Assembly (NCBI RefSeq): GCF_902459745.1
Contig: NZ_CABPSJ010000010.1
Coordinates: forward strand, 1-64,000
Origin: Pandoraea communis
GTDB lineage: Bacteria > Pseudomonadota > Gammaproteobacteria > Burkholderiales > Burkholderiaceae
Direction: 5' to 3'
DNA length: 64,000 bases
In this document: positions 1-9,131 of the stretch, piece by piece
Layout: every line of letters begins with the position of its first letter
Position numbering within the stretch: the stretch's first letter is position 1
Translations under genes and position numbers: made by a program
The notes under the pieces: model-generated
The model's input: only the letters and a program-made list of their open reading frames with translations
Told to the model about the DNA's origin: nothing
Database searches by the model: none

Positions 1-413
1 GGCAGCTTCGCCAGCGCCGCGAGCATCTGACCGGTTTGATTCGAGTCGTCGTCGATCGCCTGCTTGCCCAGGATCACTAGTTGCGGCTGCTCCTTGTCCA
101 CCACCGCCTTGAGCAACTTGGCCACGGCCAGCGGTTGCAGTTCTTCATCCGATTCGATCAGAATCGCGCGATCCGCGCCGATGGCCAGCGCCGTGCGCAG
201 CGTCTCCTGCGATTGCGCAACGCCCGCCGACACCGCGATCACCTCCGTCGCCACGCCCGCTTCCTTCAGGCGCACCGCTTCTTCCACCGCGATTTCGTCG
301 AACGGATTCATCGACATCTTCACGTTCGCGATATCGACGCCGCTGCCGTCGCTCTTCACCCGAACCTTTACGTTGTAATCCACTACCCGTTTGACCGGTA
401 CCAGGATCTTCAT
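1..413 (-). CDS. etfB: Electron transfer flavoprotein beta subunit (partial, C-terminus outside window)
   Basis: The reverse-strand reading begins [20 protein letters not shown] and continues with the [17 protein letters not shown] stretch typical of the EtfB adenine-nucleotide-binding fold. About 137 of the usual ~250 residues are present; the rest lies beyond base 1. EtfAB carries electrons from acyl-CoA and related dehydrogenases to ETF:quinone oxidoreductase in the cytoplasm. The start is supported by a GGGAG ribosome binding site 8 bases upstream. EtfA would be expected next, to the left of the window. Identification rests on sequence I recognise; I see nothing unusual in the visible part. 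Confidence 0.95.
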   Translation of the reverse strand, partial: MKILVPVKRVVDYNVKVRVKSDGSGVDIANVKMSMNPFDEIAVEEAVRLKEAGVATEVIAVSAGVAQSQETLRTALAIGADRAILIESDEELQPLAVAKLLKAVVDKEQPQLVILGKQAIDDDSNQTGQMLAALAKL

Positions 414-488
414 GCGCAACTCCCTTGAATCAGAAAAACCGGGAGGCGGGCCGACTCGACGGCGCTCGCCCCCTGAGAAGATACGAAC

Positions 489-1718
489 TTACTCGATCTC
501 GCGCCCTTTCGTCTCGGGCAACAAGAAGGCGGTGACCAGCACGACAAGATAGGCACCGCCGGCGAACATACCGATGGCAGTTCCCAGGCCACTGGTCTTG
601 GCCAGATAGCCGACCAGACTCGGGAACAGCGCGCCGATGCCGCGCCCGAAGTTATACGCGAAGCCCTGCCCGTTGGCACGCACCGCCGACGGAAACAACT
701 CGGTCAGATAAGCGCCCATGCCACTGAAGATGCCCGATGCGGCGAAACCCAGCGGAAAACCGAGAATCAGCATCTGGTCGTTGCTCAGTTGGAACTGCGT
801 GTAAGCATAGATACTCGCCCCCGACAGCACGGCGAAGATCAGCAGGTTCGCGCGTCGCCCCAGACGGTCGGTCAGATACGCGCCCGTCAAATAGCCGATG
901 AAAGACCCCAGAATGATCACGAGCAAATAGCCGCCGGTGCCGATGACCGAGAGATGACGCTCGGTCTTCAGGAACGTCGGCAGCCATGTCGTCACGGCGT
1001 AGTACCCGCCCTGCACGCCGGTGCACAGCAACGCCGAGAGCGCCGTGGTCTTGATGAGTGACGGCGAGAAAATCGCCCACGCCGAGGTGCGCTTGGCCGC
1101 GTGCGCCTCCTGCTTGCGCGTGCGCTCGAACAGTTCCGGCTCCGGCACGTTCTTACGAATGAAGAGCACGAACAGCGCCGGGATCACGCCAATCCAGAAC
1201 AACACGCGCCAAGCGTACTCCTCAGGCAACAACGAGAACGACGCCGTGTAACACAGCGCCGCCACCGCCCAGCCGATGGCCCAGCCGCTTTGCACAGTGC
1301 CGACGGCACGCCCGCGATACTCGGTGCGCACGATTTCGCCCATGAGCACCGAGCCGACTGCCCATTCGCCGCCGAAGCCCAGCCCCTGCAAGGCACGCAG
1401 CACGAAAATCTGTTCGAAATTCTGCGCAAAGCCGATCAGGACCGTGCAGACGGAGAACCACAGAATCGTCGCTTGCAGAATGCGCACACGGCCGAAGCGG
1501 TCGGCAAGCACGCCCGCCACCCAGCCGCCGATGGCCGAGAACAATAGCGTAATGGTGGCCAGCATGCCGGCCTGCGCCTTGTCGATACTGAACACGGTGA
1601 TCAGCGTCGTGATCACGAAGGTGAATACCATGAAGTCGAGCGCGTCGAGCGCCCAACCGCCAAACGCCGCAATAAAAGTGCGCCGCTCGGTCTTATTCAT
1701 CTGGCGATACCAATCCAT
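489..1718 (-). CDS. MFS metabolite:proton symporter
   Basis: This is a 409-residue major facilitator with twelve predicted membrane segments. The first segment carries GGWALDALDFMVF, and the loop after segment 2 carries the MFS signature AGVLADRFGRVRIL. The pattern resembles the lactate/sialate/aromatic acid symporters of the inner membrane. I chose the ATG at 1718 because GGAGGAGACAAG precedes it directly; a longer reading to 1763 would bury that site. It is the last gene of a minus-strand unit that also holds a lactonase-like amidohydrolase, an FAD-linked hydroxyacid dehydrogenase and a GntR regulator, so its substrate is probably a hydroxy acid or sugar acid. The exact substrate cannot be read from the sequence. 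Confidence 0.85.
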   Translation of the reverse strand: MDWYRQMNKTERRTFIAAFGGWALDALDFMVFTFVITTLITVFSIDKAQAGMLATITLLFSAIGGWVAGVLADRFGRVRILQATILWFSVCTVLIGFAQNFEQIFVLRALQGLGFGGEWAVGSVLMGEIVRTEYRGRAVGTVQSGWAIGWAVAALCYTASFSLLPEEYAWRVLFWIGVIPALFVLFIRKNVPEPELFERTRKQEAHAAKRTSAWAIFSPSLIKTTALSALLCTGVQGGYYAVTTWLPTFLKTERHLSVIGTGGYLLVIILGSFIGYLTGAYLTDRLGRRANLLIFAVLSGASIYAYTQFQLSNDQMLILGFPLGFAASGIFSGMGAYLTELFPSAVRANGQGFAYNFGRGIGALFPSLVGYLAKTSGLGTAIGMFAGGAYLVVLVTAFLLPETKGREIE

Positions 1719-1855
1719 CTTGTCTCCTCCTCTTGTCCCTGCTGAATTGCGAGAGCGCGACATGCGCCCGGATAGGATAAAAATCAGTGGCGAAAAGCGT
1801 CAGTACATCGGGCGGCAATACCGCCGCCCGCGACGCCGCATACGCCGGTGCATCG

Positions 1856-2746
1856 TCAAACCGTTGCCGGGAACCCGTACAGACGTGCCGGGTTGTCCAC
1901 CAGAATGCGACGCCGCGTATCGGCGTCGGGCGCCCATTGCGGCAGCAGATTGCGCAACGCGCCCGTGTTCGGCATGCGCGTGAGCGACACATGCGGCCAG
2001 TCGCTTCCCCAGACCATGCGGTCGGGGGCGTCTTCGATCAAGGCTTGCGCGAAGGGGGTCACGTCGTCGAACGACGGGAAACGCTCGCTGATGCGATAGG
2101 CCCCCGAGAGCTTGACCCAATAGCCGTGGTCGCGAACGAGCGAGCGCAGCGCCGAGAAGCCAGGCGCGTCGAGCCCTTGCGCAACCGGCGTGTGTCCCAT
2201 GTGATCGACAATGCCCGGCACCGGCAGCTTCGTCATGCGCGGCATAAGTTCGGGCAACGCGTTCACATCCATCAGGAATTGCATATGCCAGCCAAGATCC
2301 TTGATGCGGTGCGCCAGCGCTTCCATCGCCGTGAAGCCGATACCGCCGCCGAACAACACGTTGATACGCAAGCCGCGAACACCTGCCGCGTGCATCGCTT
2401 CGAGTTCGGCATCGGTCACATCCGGCGAAACCACGGCGATGCCACGCAGGCGATCGTTGTGACGGCGCAGCGTCTCGAGCATGTAGCGGTTGTCCGTGCC
2501 GTAGACACTGATCTGCACGAGCACGCCGTAGGTCATGCCCGTGGCGTCGAGCATCGAGAGGTACTTGTCTTCGGGCGCGGGTGGCGGCGTATAGCTACGC
2601 TCGGGCACCATGGGATACGCGTCGCTTGCGGCAACCACATGCGCATGCGTGTCGACGGCACCGAACGGCACGTCGAAGGTGGGTGGATCAATCTCTGGCA
2701 GCGGGCCAAGGCACAGCGGCGCTCCGGCGGCAGGCGTTACGGTCAT
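1856..2746 (-). CDS. Amidohydrolase-2 family protein (lactonase-like)
   Basis: The 296-residue protein has the amidohydrolase metal motif VDTHAHV near residue 30 and the C-terminal GSDWPH motif, the layout of the COG3618 family, which includes 2-pyrone-4,6-dicarboxylate lactonase and galactarolactone isomerase. It should be a cytoplasmic TIM barrel acting on a lactone or cyclic ester. GAGGAG lies 6 bases before the ATG. It is transcribed with the FAD-dependent dehydrogenase upstream and the MFS carrier downstream, so a role in hydrolysing a lactone intermediate of a sugar-acid or aromatic breakdown route is reasonable. The substrate is an inference. Confidence 0.8.
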   Translation of the reverse strand: MTVTPAAGAPLCLGPLPEIDPPTFDVPFGAVDTHAHVVAASDAYPMVPERSYTPPPAPEDKYLSMLDATGMTYGVLVQISVYGTDNRYMLETLRRHNDRLRGIAVVSPDVTDAELEAMHAAGVRGLRINVLFGGGIGFTAMEALAHRIKDLGWHMQFLMDVNALPELMPRMTKLPVPGIVDHMGHTPVAQGLDAPGFSALRSLVRDHGYWVKLSGAYRISERFPSFDDVTPFAQALIEDAPDRMVWGSDWPHVSLTRMPNTGALRNLLPQWAPDADTRRRILVDNPARLYGFPATV

Positions 2747-2856
2747 GTCGACTCCTCAGGAGGCGCGAGGGCGACAGTCACAAACGTCGGGCTCACGCCG
2801 GGGGGGTAAATCAGATCGGGCACCGCCACTGCCGGCACCCGTCAGAAGGCAGCCGC

Positions 2857-4269
2857 TTACAGCAGCTTGCCCGGATTCATAATGCCGGCCGGATCGAAGA
2901 CGGCCTTGATCTCGCGCATCAGCCGCAGCTCCAGCGGCGACTTGTACTTCGCAAAGTACTCGCGCTTGAGTTGCCCGATGCCATGCTCGGCGCTGATGCT
3001 GCCACCGAAGCGCGCCACTTCGTCGAGCACTTCGGCGGTGATCGCCTCGCCATGTCTGACCATGAAGTCCGCCACTTCACCCGCCGGGCGCGACAGGTTG
3101 TAATGCAGATTGCCGTCGCCAAAGTGACCGAAGATGAACGGCCGCACTTGCGGGCAAACGCGTCGCACACGCACCTCGGCGCTCGTCATGAATTCCGGAA
3201 TGGCTTCGATCGGCAGCGAGATATCGTGCTTGAGATGCTGGCCGTCTGCGCGTTGCGCCTCTGAGATTTCCTCGCGCAACTTCCACATTTCCTCGACCTG
3301 CCCCAGCGTCGACGACACCACGGCATCCGCACACAGATCACGCTCGATGGCCGTCTCGATCACACGCTCCAGCAAGGCGGCCAACGATTGTTCGTCGGCC
3401 GTGTCGGCCAGTTCGATCAGCACATAACCGGCGTGACGCTCGTTGAACGGCGCACGCACACCGGGCACATGTGCCATCACCAGATCGACGCACTCGCCCG
3501 TGAAGAACTCGAACGCCTGCATGCGCGGGCCGCATTCGGCAAACAGCAACTCATACAGTTCCAGCGCCTGACGCGGCGACGTCACCGCCGCGATCACGAC
3601 CTGACGAACGGGTGTCGGTGCGTAGAGGCGAAGCGCCGCCGCCGTTATCACCCCCAGCGTGCCTTCCGAGCCGATCAGCAACTGCTTGAGGTCGTAGCCG
3701 GTATTGTCCTTGCGCAGCGTACGCAGGCCATGCAGGATTTCACCGTTCGGCAGCACGGCTTCCACGCCGAGTACGAGTTCGCGCGTCATGCCGTAGCGAA
3801 CGACGTTCACCCCGCCGGCGTTCGTCGCCAGATTGCCGCCAAGCTGGCATGAGCCTTCGGCCGCGAGACTGAGCGGCAACAGACGATTCGCGTCGCGTGC
3901 CGCGCGTTGAAGGTCTTCGAGAATGCAGCCCGCTTCAGCGACCAACGTGTTGGCGATGGTGTCCAGACTACGCACGGCATTCATGCGATCCAGGCTGAGT
4001 ACCACGTTCTGCGTGGAGGTGTCGGGCGTCGCGCCGCCGCACAGGCCCGTATTGCCGCCGCGCGGCACGACCGGCGTCGCCGTGCTCTGACAAAGCGCGA
4101 GAACTTTTGCGACGTCCTCCGTCGTTCGCGGACGCACGACGGCCTGAGCGTTGCCGCGATACATGCCGCGCCAGTCGGCCAGCCACGGGGCCACGTCGTC
4201 GGGCGAGGTGAATACACTGTCGGCACCGACAGCGTCGATAAGACGTTGAGCAAAAGCGGAGAGGGTCAT
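2857..4269 (-). CDS. FAD-linked D-2-hydroxyacid dehydrogenase (GlcD/D2HGDH family)
   Basis: The 470-residue flavoprotein has an N-terminal PCMH-type FAD domain with PRGGNTGLCGGATP at about residues 70-83 and a C-terminal FAD-oxidase domain with FGHFGDGNLHYNL and SAEHGIGQLKREYF, the His-rich metal/substrate signatures of D-lactate and D-2-hydroxyglutarate dehydrogenases. It would oxidise a D-2-hydroxyacid to the 2-oxoacid, handing electrons to an acceptor such as ETF; an etfB gene lies at the left window edge, although that is not proof of partnership. Length is normal for the family. It sits between the GntR regulator and the amidohydrolase on the same strand. Confidence 0.88.
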   Translation of the reverse strand: MTLSAFAQRLIDAVGADSVFTSPDDVAPWLADWRGMYRGNAQAVVRPRTTEDVAKVLALCQSTATPVVPRGGNTGLCGGATPDTSTQNVVLSLDRMNAVRSLDTIANTLVAEAGCILEDLQRAARDANRLLPLSLAAEGSCQLGGNLATNAGGVNVVRYGMTRELVLGVEAVLPNGEILHGLRTLRKDNTGYDLKQLLIGSEGTLGVITAAALRLYAPTPVRQVVIAAVTSPRQALELYELLFAECGPRMQAFEFFTGECVDLVMAHVPGVRAPFNERHAGYVLIELADTADEQSLAALLERVIETAIERDLCADAVVSSTLGQVEEMWKLREEISEAQRADGQHLKHDISLPIEAIPEFMTSAEVRVRRVCPQVRPFIFGHFGDGNLHYNLSRPAGEVADFMVRHGEAITAEVLDEVARFGGSISAEHGIGQLKREYFAKYKSPLELRLMREIKAVFDPAGIMNPGKLL

Positions 4270-4320
4270 AGGATCACGCGTCGGGGGGGTTACGGTGCAG
4301 AAGATGGCATCTGACGAGGG

Positions 4321-5052
4321 TCAGGCCCGGGTCGGCGCAATGGCGCCAGTGATGACGTCGCGTCCAGGCAGCGTCAGCCCCAGACGCGCCGAAGCACGCA
4401 GCAGATGCGAGAGCGACGCCGCGCGCGCCAGCAACGGGTCGCGTGCCTTGATGGCGTTGAACACGGCCACGTGCTCCTGATGCACCTGCGCGGCGAGCCC
4501 TTCGTGACGCAGCGTGTTCGTGCGCGCCGCCTGCACGACCTGCCGGATTTGCAGGTTCAGATACTGCAAAAGGTCAGCGTAGTAACGGTTATGCGTGGCG
4601 CGCGCAATGGCGGCGTGAAACGCGGTGTCGTACTCCACCCCGTTGTCCGCGTGATACAGATTCGTTTCCAGCTTTTCCAGAATGTCGGCGAGCCGGCGAA
4701 TGTCTTCGTCGGTATGACGAACCGCGGCGAGCGCCGCCGCGGTGCTCTCCAGATCGAGTCGCAATTCGTAGACGCTGGCGAGATCCGCCGCGTCTTGCCC
4801 GACGGGAACCTGAAAACCGCTGGACGGCGTGCGCGCCTTTACGGTCACCCCCGCCCCCTGCCGGCTATCGATCAGGCCCTGCGAGCGCAAACGCTCCGTG
4901 ACCTCACGGATCACCGCCTGACTCACCCCGTACGTTTCGGAGAGTTGCTTGCCGGTCGGCAACTTCGTGCCGACGGGATAGGTGCCCTGCCGGATAGCGT
5001 CCTGCAACTGCTGCGCAACCTGCTCGGTCAGGGTCTTGGGCTTGGTCGTCAT
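4321..5052 (-). CDS. GntR-family regulator, FadR/FCD subfamily
   Basis: The 243-residue protein begins MTTKPKTLTEQVAQQLQDAI and has a GntR winged helix (residues ~8-70, including GTKLPTGKQLSETYGVSQAVI) followed by an all-helical FCD ligand domain. Candidate metal ligands of the FCD domain are visible: D in YELRLDLE, H in AFHAAIARATHN and further His in QVHQEH and SLSHLL. The ATG at 5052 is preceded by GAGAGG; the upstream ATG at 5070 has no such site. FadR-type regulators usually repress the neighbouring catabolic genes and are released by a carboxylate effector, which fits the three genes downstream. It is the first gene of the unit. Confidence 0.9.
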   Translation of the reverse strand: MTTKPKTLTEQVAQQLQDAIRQGTYPVGTKLPTGKQLSETYGVSQAVIREVTERLRSQGLIDSRQGAGVTVKARTPSSGFQVPVGQDAADLASVYELRLDLESTAAALAAVRHTDEDIRRLADILEKLETNLYHADNGVEYDTAFHAAIARATHNRYYADLLQYLNLQIRQVVQAARTNTLRHEGLAAQVHQEHVAVFNAIKARDPLLARAASLSHLLRASARLGLTLPGRDVITGAIAPTRA

Positions 5053-5151
5053 CCTCTCGCGGCATCTCATATTTTTCTGGTTTGCATGTTATATGAAAAC
5101 TTTGAGCATTCACCACCGAGTTAACCCTTAGACTCCCGCACCATGAATGAC

Positions 5152-5191
5152 AAAGGCGGCGGGGAGTCTTGCTCCGCCACCGCCTTTTTTT
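5152..5191. terminator. GC-rich hairpin with T-run between gntR and the ABM gene
   Basis: AAAGGCGG and GGGAG pair with CTCC and CCGCCTTT around a TCTTG loop, with a seven-T run on the plus-strand side. It lies just beyond the stop of the minus-strand ABM-domain gene, where only TTTG follows the stem on the coding strand. I take it as that gene's terminator, possibly bidirectional. Confidence 0.6.
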
Positions 5192-5206
5192 GCTGCGTTG
5201 CGACGC

Positions 5207-5506
5207 TCAGAAACCGATCAGCGCTTCCGTGACGTGGCTCACGTTCGGTGGCGCGGCGAAGCAATCGCTCACGAGCGCGCGCCATTGCTGGAAGGCTTCG
5301 GAGTTGCGGAAGTGGACGGTGTGGTCTTCGAGCGTTTCCCACGTCACCACCAAACTGTAGTGGGTCGGCTGCTCGATGGACTTGAGCAGACGCATGCCGT
5401 GGCAGCCTTTCGAGCCCTTGAACAGCGGTGCGGCTTTCGCCACACCTTGCTCGAACGCGGCTTCGCTGCCGGGCTTCACTTCGATCTGGGCAATTTCAAA
5501 GATCAT
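5207..5506 (-). CDS. ABM-domain (antibiotic biosynthesis monooxygenase-like) small protein
   Basis: The 99-residue protein has the ferredoxin-like dimeric alpha/beta-barrel pattern of ABM proteins: MIFEIAQIEVKPGSEAAFEQ, then SLVVTWETLEDHTVHFRNSE with the WET/W and H residues usual in the family. Members include quinol and anthrone monooxygenases and heme-degrading enzymes, but most are uncharacterised, so no substrate is assigned. It is a single gene ending at a hairpin, and its upstream region contains an 18-base C tract. Length is normal for a one-domain member. Confidence 0.8.
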   Translation of the reverse strand: MIFEIAQIEVKPGSEAAFEQGVAKAAPLFKGSKGCHGMRLLKSIEQPTHYSLVVTWETLEDHTVHFRNSEAFQQWRALVSDCFAAPPNVSHVTEALIGF

Positions 5507-5625
5507 CGGATTTCCTAGAGGGTTTGGGTGTAGTGGTGCGAGTGTCGATCCTGTTGTCGTCGCACGAAGGCGCCGCGAGAACGCTCGATTCTATACCGCA
5601 CATTCGTGTGATGCATCGCATGCGA

Positions 5626-5643
5626 CCCCCCCCCCCCCCCCCC
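5626..5643. repeat. Poly-C homopolymer tract, 18 bases
   Basis: Eighteen consecutive C residues lie 120 bases upstream of the ABM gene start and about 211 bases upstream of the ammonium transporter start, in the 348-base divergent gap 5507-5854. Tracts of this length are prone to slipped-strand changes and to sequencing error. Apart from this tract I see no clear promoter boxes in the gap. Confidence 0.95.
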
Positions 5644-5854
5644 GTAACCATTCCGCATTTTCCACTTGCGTCACTCGCGTCTGCGCACGGACTTCGGTCA
5701 TCCGTCGGCCACACAGCACCATGAGCGTGCAGTCCGCCACCCCATTTCCACCTCACCTGACAAAACATCAATACAAATCAAACACCTGGAAAATGCTGGC
5801 ATCGCTCTTGCTTATCTTCTTTCTTCTTCATGTTTGCACCAAAAGAGCACATTC

Positions 5855-7057
5855 ATGCCCAATTCCAATACACCCGGCGACGTGCTGTTCCTTCTGCTCG
5901 GCGCGATCCTGGTGCTTGCCATGCACGCCGGCTTTGCGTTTCTCGAACTCGGCACCGTCCGCAAGAAGAATCAGGTCAACGCCCTGGTCAAGATCCTGAC
6001 CGACTTTGCCGTCTCCGGACTCGCGTACTTCTTTATCGGTTATCCGCTGGCGTACGGCGTCGACTTCTGGTCGAGCGCCACGGTGCTGTCCGAACACAAC
6101 GGCTACGCGCTGATTCGCTTCTTCTTCCTGCTGACGTTTGCGGCCGCGATTCCCGCCATCGTCTCAGGCGGCATTGCCGAACGTGCGAAGTTTCACCCTC
6201 AGTCGGTGGCAACCTTCTTCCTTGTCGGCGTGATCTATCCGTTCTTCGAGGGCATTGCGTGGAACGGACATCTCGGCATTCAGGACTGGCTCACGCGTGT
6301 CTTGGGTGCGCCCTTTCACGATTTCGCAGGCTCGGTGGTCGTGCATGCGGTCGGCGGCTGGATCGGGCTGGCGGCAGTGCTGCATCTCGGCGCACGCCGG
6401 GGACGCTACAACGGGCAGGGGCAAGTGGCCGCGCATCCGCCGTCGTCGATCCCCTTCCTGGCCCTCGGCGCGTGGATTCTGATCGTCGGCTGGTTCGGTT
6501 TCAACGTGATGAGCGCGCAGCGTGTGGGCGGCATCTCCGGGCTGGTCGCGGTCAACTCGCTCATGGCGATGGTCGGCGGCACCCTCGTGGCGATGTGGAT
6601 CGGCAAGGATGACCCCGGCTTCGTTCACAACGGCCCGCTCGCGGGGCTGGTCGCCGTGTGTGCCGGTTCGGACGTCATGCATCCGCTCGGCGCCCTCGTC
6701 GTGGGCGCCGTCGCAGGCGGCCTGTTCGTGTGGCTCTTCACGGTGACGCAGAACCGGCTGCGCATCGACGACGTGCTCGGCGTCTGGCCGTTGCATGGCG
6801 TGTGCGGCATCTGGGGAGGACTGGCGGCAGGCATCTTCGGACAGACGGCACTCGGCGGACTGGGCGGCGTGAGCTTCGTCGCGCAGGTTGCCGGGACGGT
6901 GATGGGCGTGGCGATTGCCTTCGCCGGAGGTTACGTCGTGTACGGCATCATCAAGCGCAGCGTCGGTCTGCGGCTCGACGACGAACAGGAGTACTACGGC
7001 GCCGACCTCTCGATCCACAAGATCACCGCGACACCGGAACGCGAGACGAACTGGTAA
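5855..7057 (+). CDS. amt: Ammonium transporter, Amt/Mep/Rh family
   Basis: The 400-residue inner-membrane channel has about eleven helices. It keeps the twin-His pore: H164 in HDFAGSVVVH with the preceding D156, and H314 in WPLHGVCGIWGG. AGFAFLELGTVRKKNQ marks helix 1-2. It conducts ammonium/ammonia into the cytoplasm. I start at the ATG of MPNSNTPGD because the channel fold begins there; the in-frame upstream extension is not channel-like, and only a weak AAAGAG precedes the ATG. No glnK/PII gene is next to it, unlike the common amtB-glnK arrangement, so regulation through PII, if any, involves a distant gene. Confidence 0.93.
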   Translation: MPNSNTPGDVLFLLLGAILVLAMHAGFAFLELGTVRKKNQVNALVKILTDFAVSGLAYFFIGYPLAYGVDFWSSATVLSEHNGYALIRFFFLLTFAAAIPAIVSGGIAERAKFHPQSVATFFLVGVIYPFFEGIAWNGHLGIQDWLTRVLGAPFHDFAGSVVVHAVGGWIGLAAVLHLGARRGRYNGQGQVAAHPPSSIPFLALGAWILIVGWFGFNVMSAQRVGGISGLVAVNSLMAMVGGTLVAMWIGKDDPGFVHNGPLAGLVAVCAGSDVMHPLGALVVGAVAGGLFVWLFTVTQNRLRIDDVLGVWPLHGVCGIWGGLAAGIFGQTALGGLGGVSFVAQVAGTVMGVAIAFAGGYVVYGIIKRSVGLRLDDEQEYYGADLSIHKITATPERETNW

Positions 7058-7073
7058 GTGCGCCAGTGAAGAC

Positions 7074-7119
7074 AAACAATCATTGTTTGCCTTCGTGCGG
7101 CAGCGCGACGCGCTGCCGC
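7074..7119. terminator. Two adjacent palindromes between convergent genes
   Basis: CAAACAAT-C-ATTGTTTG at about 7074-7090 is followed by GCGGCAGCGCG-A-CGCGCTGCCGC at 7097-7119 (11-base perfect arms). They fill the short gap between the ammonium transporter and the convergent orphan gene. Neither has a T-run, so a bidirectional terminator is likely but not certain. Confidence 0.5.
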
Positions 7120-7126
7120 CACCGAC

Positions 7127-8728
7127 TCAGACCCGAGTCGATTCGACGTCGATGTGCGCAACACCGGACCGTGTGCGCGTCACACCCGCCGGGTCGTCCG
7201 GCGGCGATTCGACATCGCGCGCCGCTCCCGCGCACGATGACGACGACACCGCCCGCTCCAGCAGCGCCGAACTCCAGTGCTGATACAGCAGCAATAGCCG
7301 ATACGACGCGCGCGCCGGGGTTGCAACGCCCCACCGCCACGCGTCGCCCGTCCAGCGATGTCCCCAAGGACTCTCCCCCGGGTTCAGGCTCAGATAGTTG
7401 ATGCCGTCGACGCATGACGTATGGCATAGCACGCCGAACCGCTCGCAAGCGCAATCGATCTCGCTTGCCGTCAACGACTCGCCCGAAGCGAGTAAGTGCT
7501 CGCGCAGCACGTCGTGCGATGCGATCTTCGTCAGGAGCGGCGTGTCGCAGTGCGCGCAGAGCTGCGTCATGCGCGCTACGCGGTGAAGCACCGCCGTCTG
7601 GTCCGCAGCAGGCACGTCTGCGAGCCGCGCACAAAGCAACCGCCACCGATGCGTCAAGTCTTGTGCGTCAAGCGTGAACGCGGTATTGCGCGCCCATGTG
7701 CCCAGCAGACTCGTCACTGCGCGACAGGAATCGAGCATGAGACCCGCCACGCGCAAGATGCCCCGGTAGCCGTTGATTTCGGCCGGCGGACTCGTGAACC
7801 ACGACGGCGCCCAGAGCCCCAGTCGCGCGGGCGGTATCGCCGTATTGGCAAATGTGAAAAGCGTCGCCACGTCGCGAGCCCGCGTGAGCGCGCCTAACGT
7901 GTTGCGCCACGATGCAGGTTCCGTCGGCGGCGGCATCGCGACACACGCCTCCAGCAACCGGCACCCCGCGTCCATGCGTTTGAGCACTTCGTCGACCGCG
8001 TGATGACGAATCAGCGTCGGCGAACCGAGCGACTGCGTGATCACCCCCTTCGCGCCCTCGAACGCCAGCAGCGTCCAGTCGGCCCAGGGCACCCCGAATG
8101 GCGTGTTCGCTAGCGCAGCACCGCGAACGGTGGCTTGCGGGCCGTCACCCTCCGTTGCCCCCTGTTGATGAAAGCACGCGGCGATGATCGCGAGCATCGA
8201 CAGATTGCCGACCAGGGACAACGCGTCGCGCGCCCCTCGAAAGTGCCACCCCCGGTCGCCCGTCGCGGCGATCGTCTCGAGCCATTGCGCAATATCGCGG
8301 TGCACCTGCTCGACCGCGATGCCGCCGGAGATGAAAAGGCCGGGAGCCGCGAGCGCGGCGTCGCCGTGAGTGGGCGCCAACATCGCTTCGACCTGCGCCA
8401 GCGTGTCGCCCAGACGCGCATCTCGCTTGTGTGCAAGATCGAACTCCTTGCGGTAGAAGTGCTGACATGGCCCGGTACTCACCCACAATCCCGCCCACGC
8501 TTGGGCAAATGCACGCGCCAGCTCAGGGTCGATACGAGGCGACGCGTCGATGCCGTTGCGCCGTGCGTTGCGGGCCGCGTTAGCTGTTCGCTCCAGACCT
8601 TCGCCAAGCCCATTTGCCCCGGAGCGATGCTGCACCGACGCCTCATGTATGTCCGCCAGATCAATGTCTGGCGTCGTGCGCCTGCTGACGTTCCCACCGT
8701 TTGCGCCTACACCGTTCGGGTACCCCAT
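7127..8728 (-). CDS. Uncharacterised 533-residue protein
   Basis: I do not recognise this family. The start at MGYPNGVGANGG is supported by GGAGGGAGCG directly upstream; a longer GTG reading to 8896 adds an Arg-rich, non-protein-like segment. The first ~70 residues are polar and Asn/Gly/Arg-rich, with no signal peptide. The rest is helical with Trp/Gly-rich patches. Cysteines cluster in two places, LCAHCDTP and EIDCACERFGVLCHTSC, suggesting metal binding or disulfides. The C-terminal ~35 residues are Ser/Asp/Thr-rich and probably disordered. A polar N-terminus without signal peptide would also suit a type III effector, but no secretion or chaperone gene is nearby. Base composition matches its neighbours. 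It stands alone between convergent amt and divergent PilZ genes. Confidence 0.75.
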   Translation of the reverse strand: MGYPNGVGANGGNVSRRTTPDIDLADIHEASVQHRSGANGLGEGLERTANAARNARRNGIDASPRIDPELARAFAQAWAGLWVSTGPCQHFYRKEFDLAHKRDARLGDTLAQVEAMLAPTHGDAALAAPGLFISGGIAVEQVHRDIAQWLETIAATGDRGWHFRGARDALSLVGNLSMLAIIAACFHQQGATEGDGPQATVRGAALANTPFGVPWADWTLLAFEGAKGVITQSLGSPTLIRHHAVDEVLKRMDAGCRLLEACVAMPPPTEPASWRNTLGALTRARDVATLFTFANTAIPPARLGLWAPSWFTSPPAEINGYRGILRVAGLMLDSCRAVTSLLGTWARNTAFTLDAQDLTHRWRLLCARLADVPAADQTAVLHRVARMTQLCAHCDTPLLTKIASHDVLREHLLASGESLTASEIDCACERFGVLCHTSCVDGINYLSLNPGESPWGHRWTGDAWRWGVATPARASYRLLLLYQHWSSALLERAVSSSSCAGAARDVESPPDDPAGVTRTRSGVAHIDVESTRV

Positions 8729-9131
8729 CGCTCCCTCCCACATCGTCGCCGCCGGGCGTGCCGGCAAACCGTCGACTATAGACAGGCGGTGCCGAACGCG
8801 TAGCACCCCGTCGAGCGGACACGCACGCCGGCCCCGGCAATCCGGTCTCGACGGCACCGAACGTCGCGCACAGCCCCCTCCCCAGCGAGTACCCACTTAC
8901 GCAGCTTGCACAAGCGCGGGAATGCCCCCCCCTCTCGCCAAGTGCCAATGCGGCGCGGTAGACTTTCGCCAAACCTGACATCTGCGGCCCTGTTTGCGCG
9001 CTTTGGCGAGTCCCCACTTCGCTGACATCGCTGCGAAGCCAGTGTGCCGATGCCACCCCTGCCAATCGGCCAACGATCACGACCTTTCGACGGCCCAACG
9101 CGAGCGCACCTGTCGCGCCCCCTAGCTCCTT
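8729..9131. other. 403-base divergent intergenic region
   Basis: The region holds no convincing gene. The only structure I see is an inverted pair TCGCCAAA (8966-8973) and TTTGGCGA (9002-9009) with a 28-base gap, about 125 bases before the PilZ gene. It may be a regulator site for either neighbour. Confidence 0.4.
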
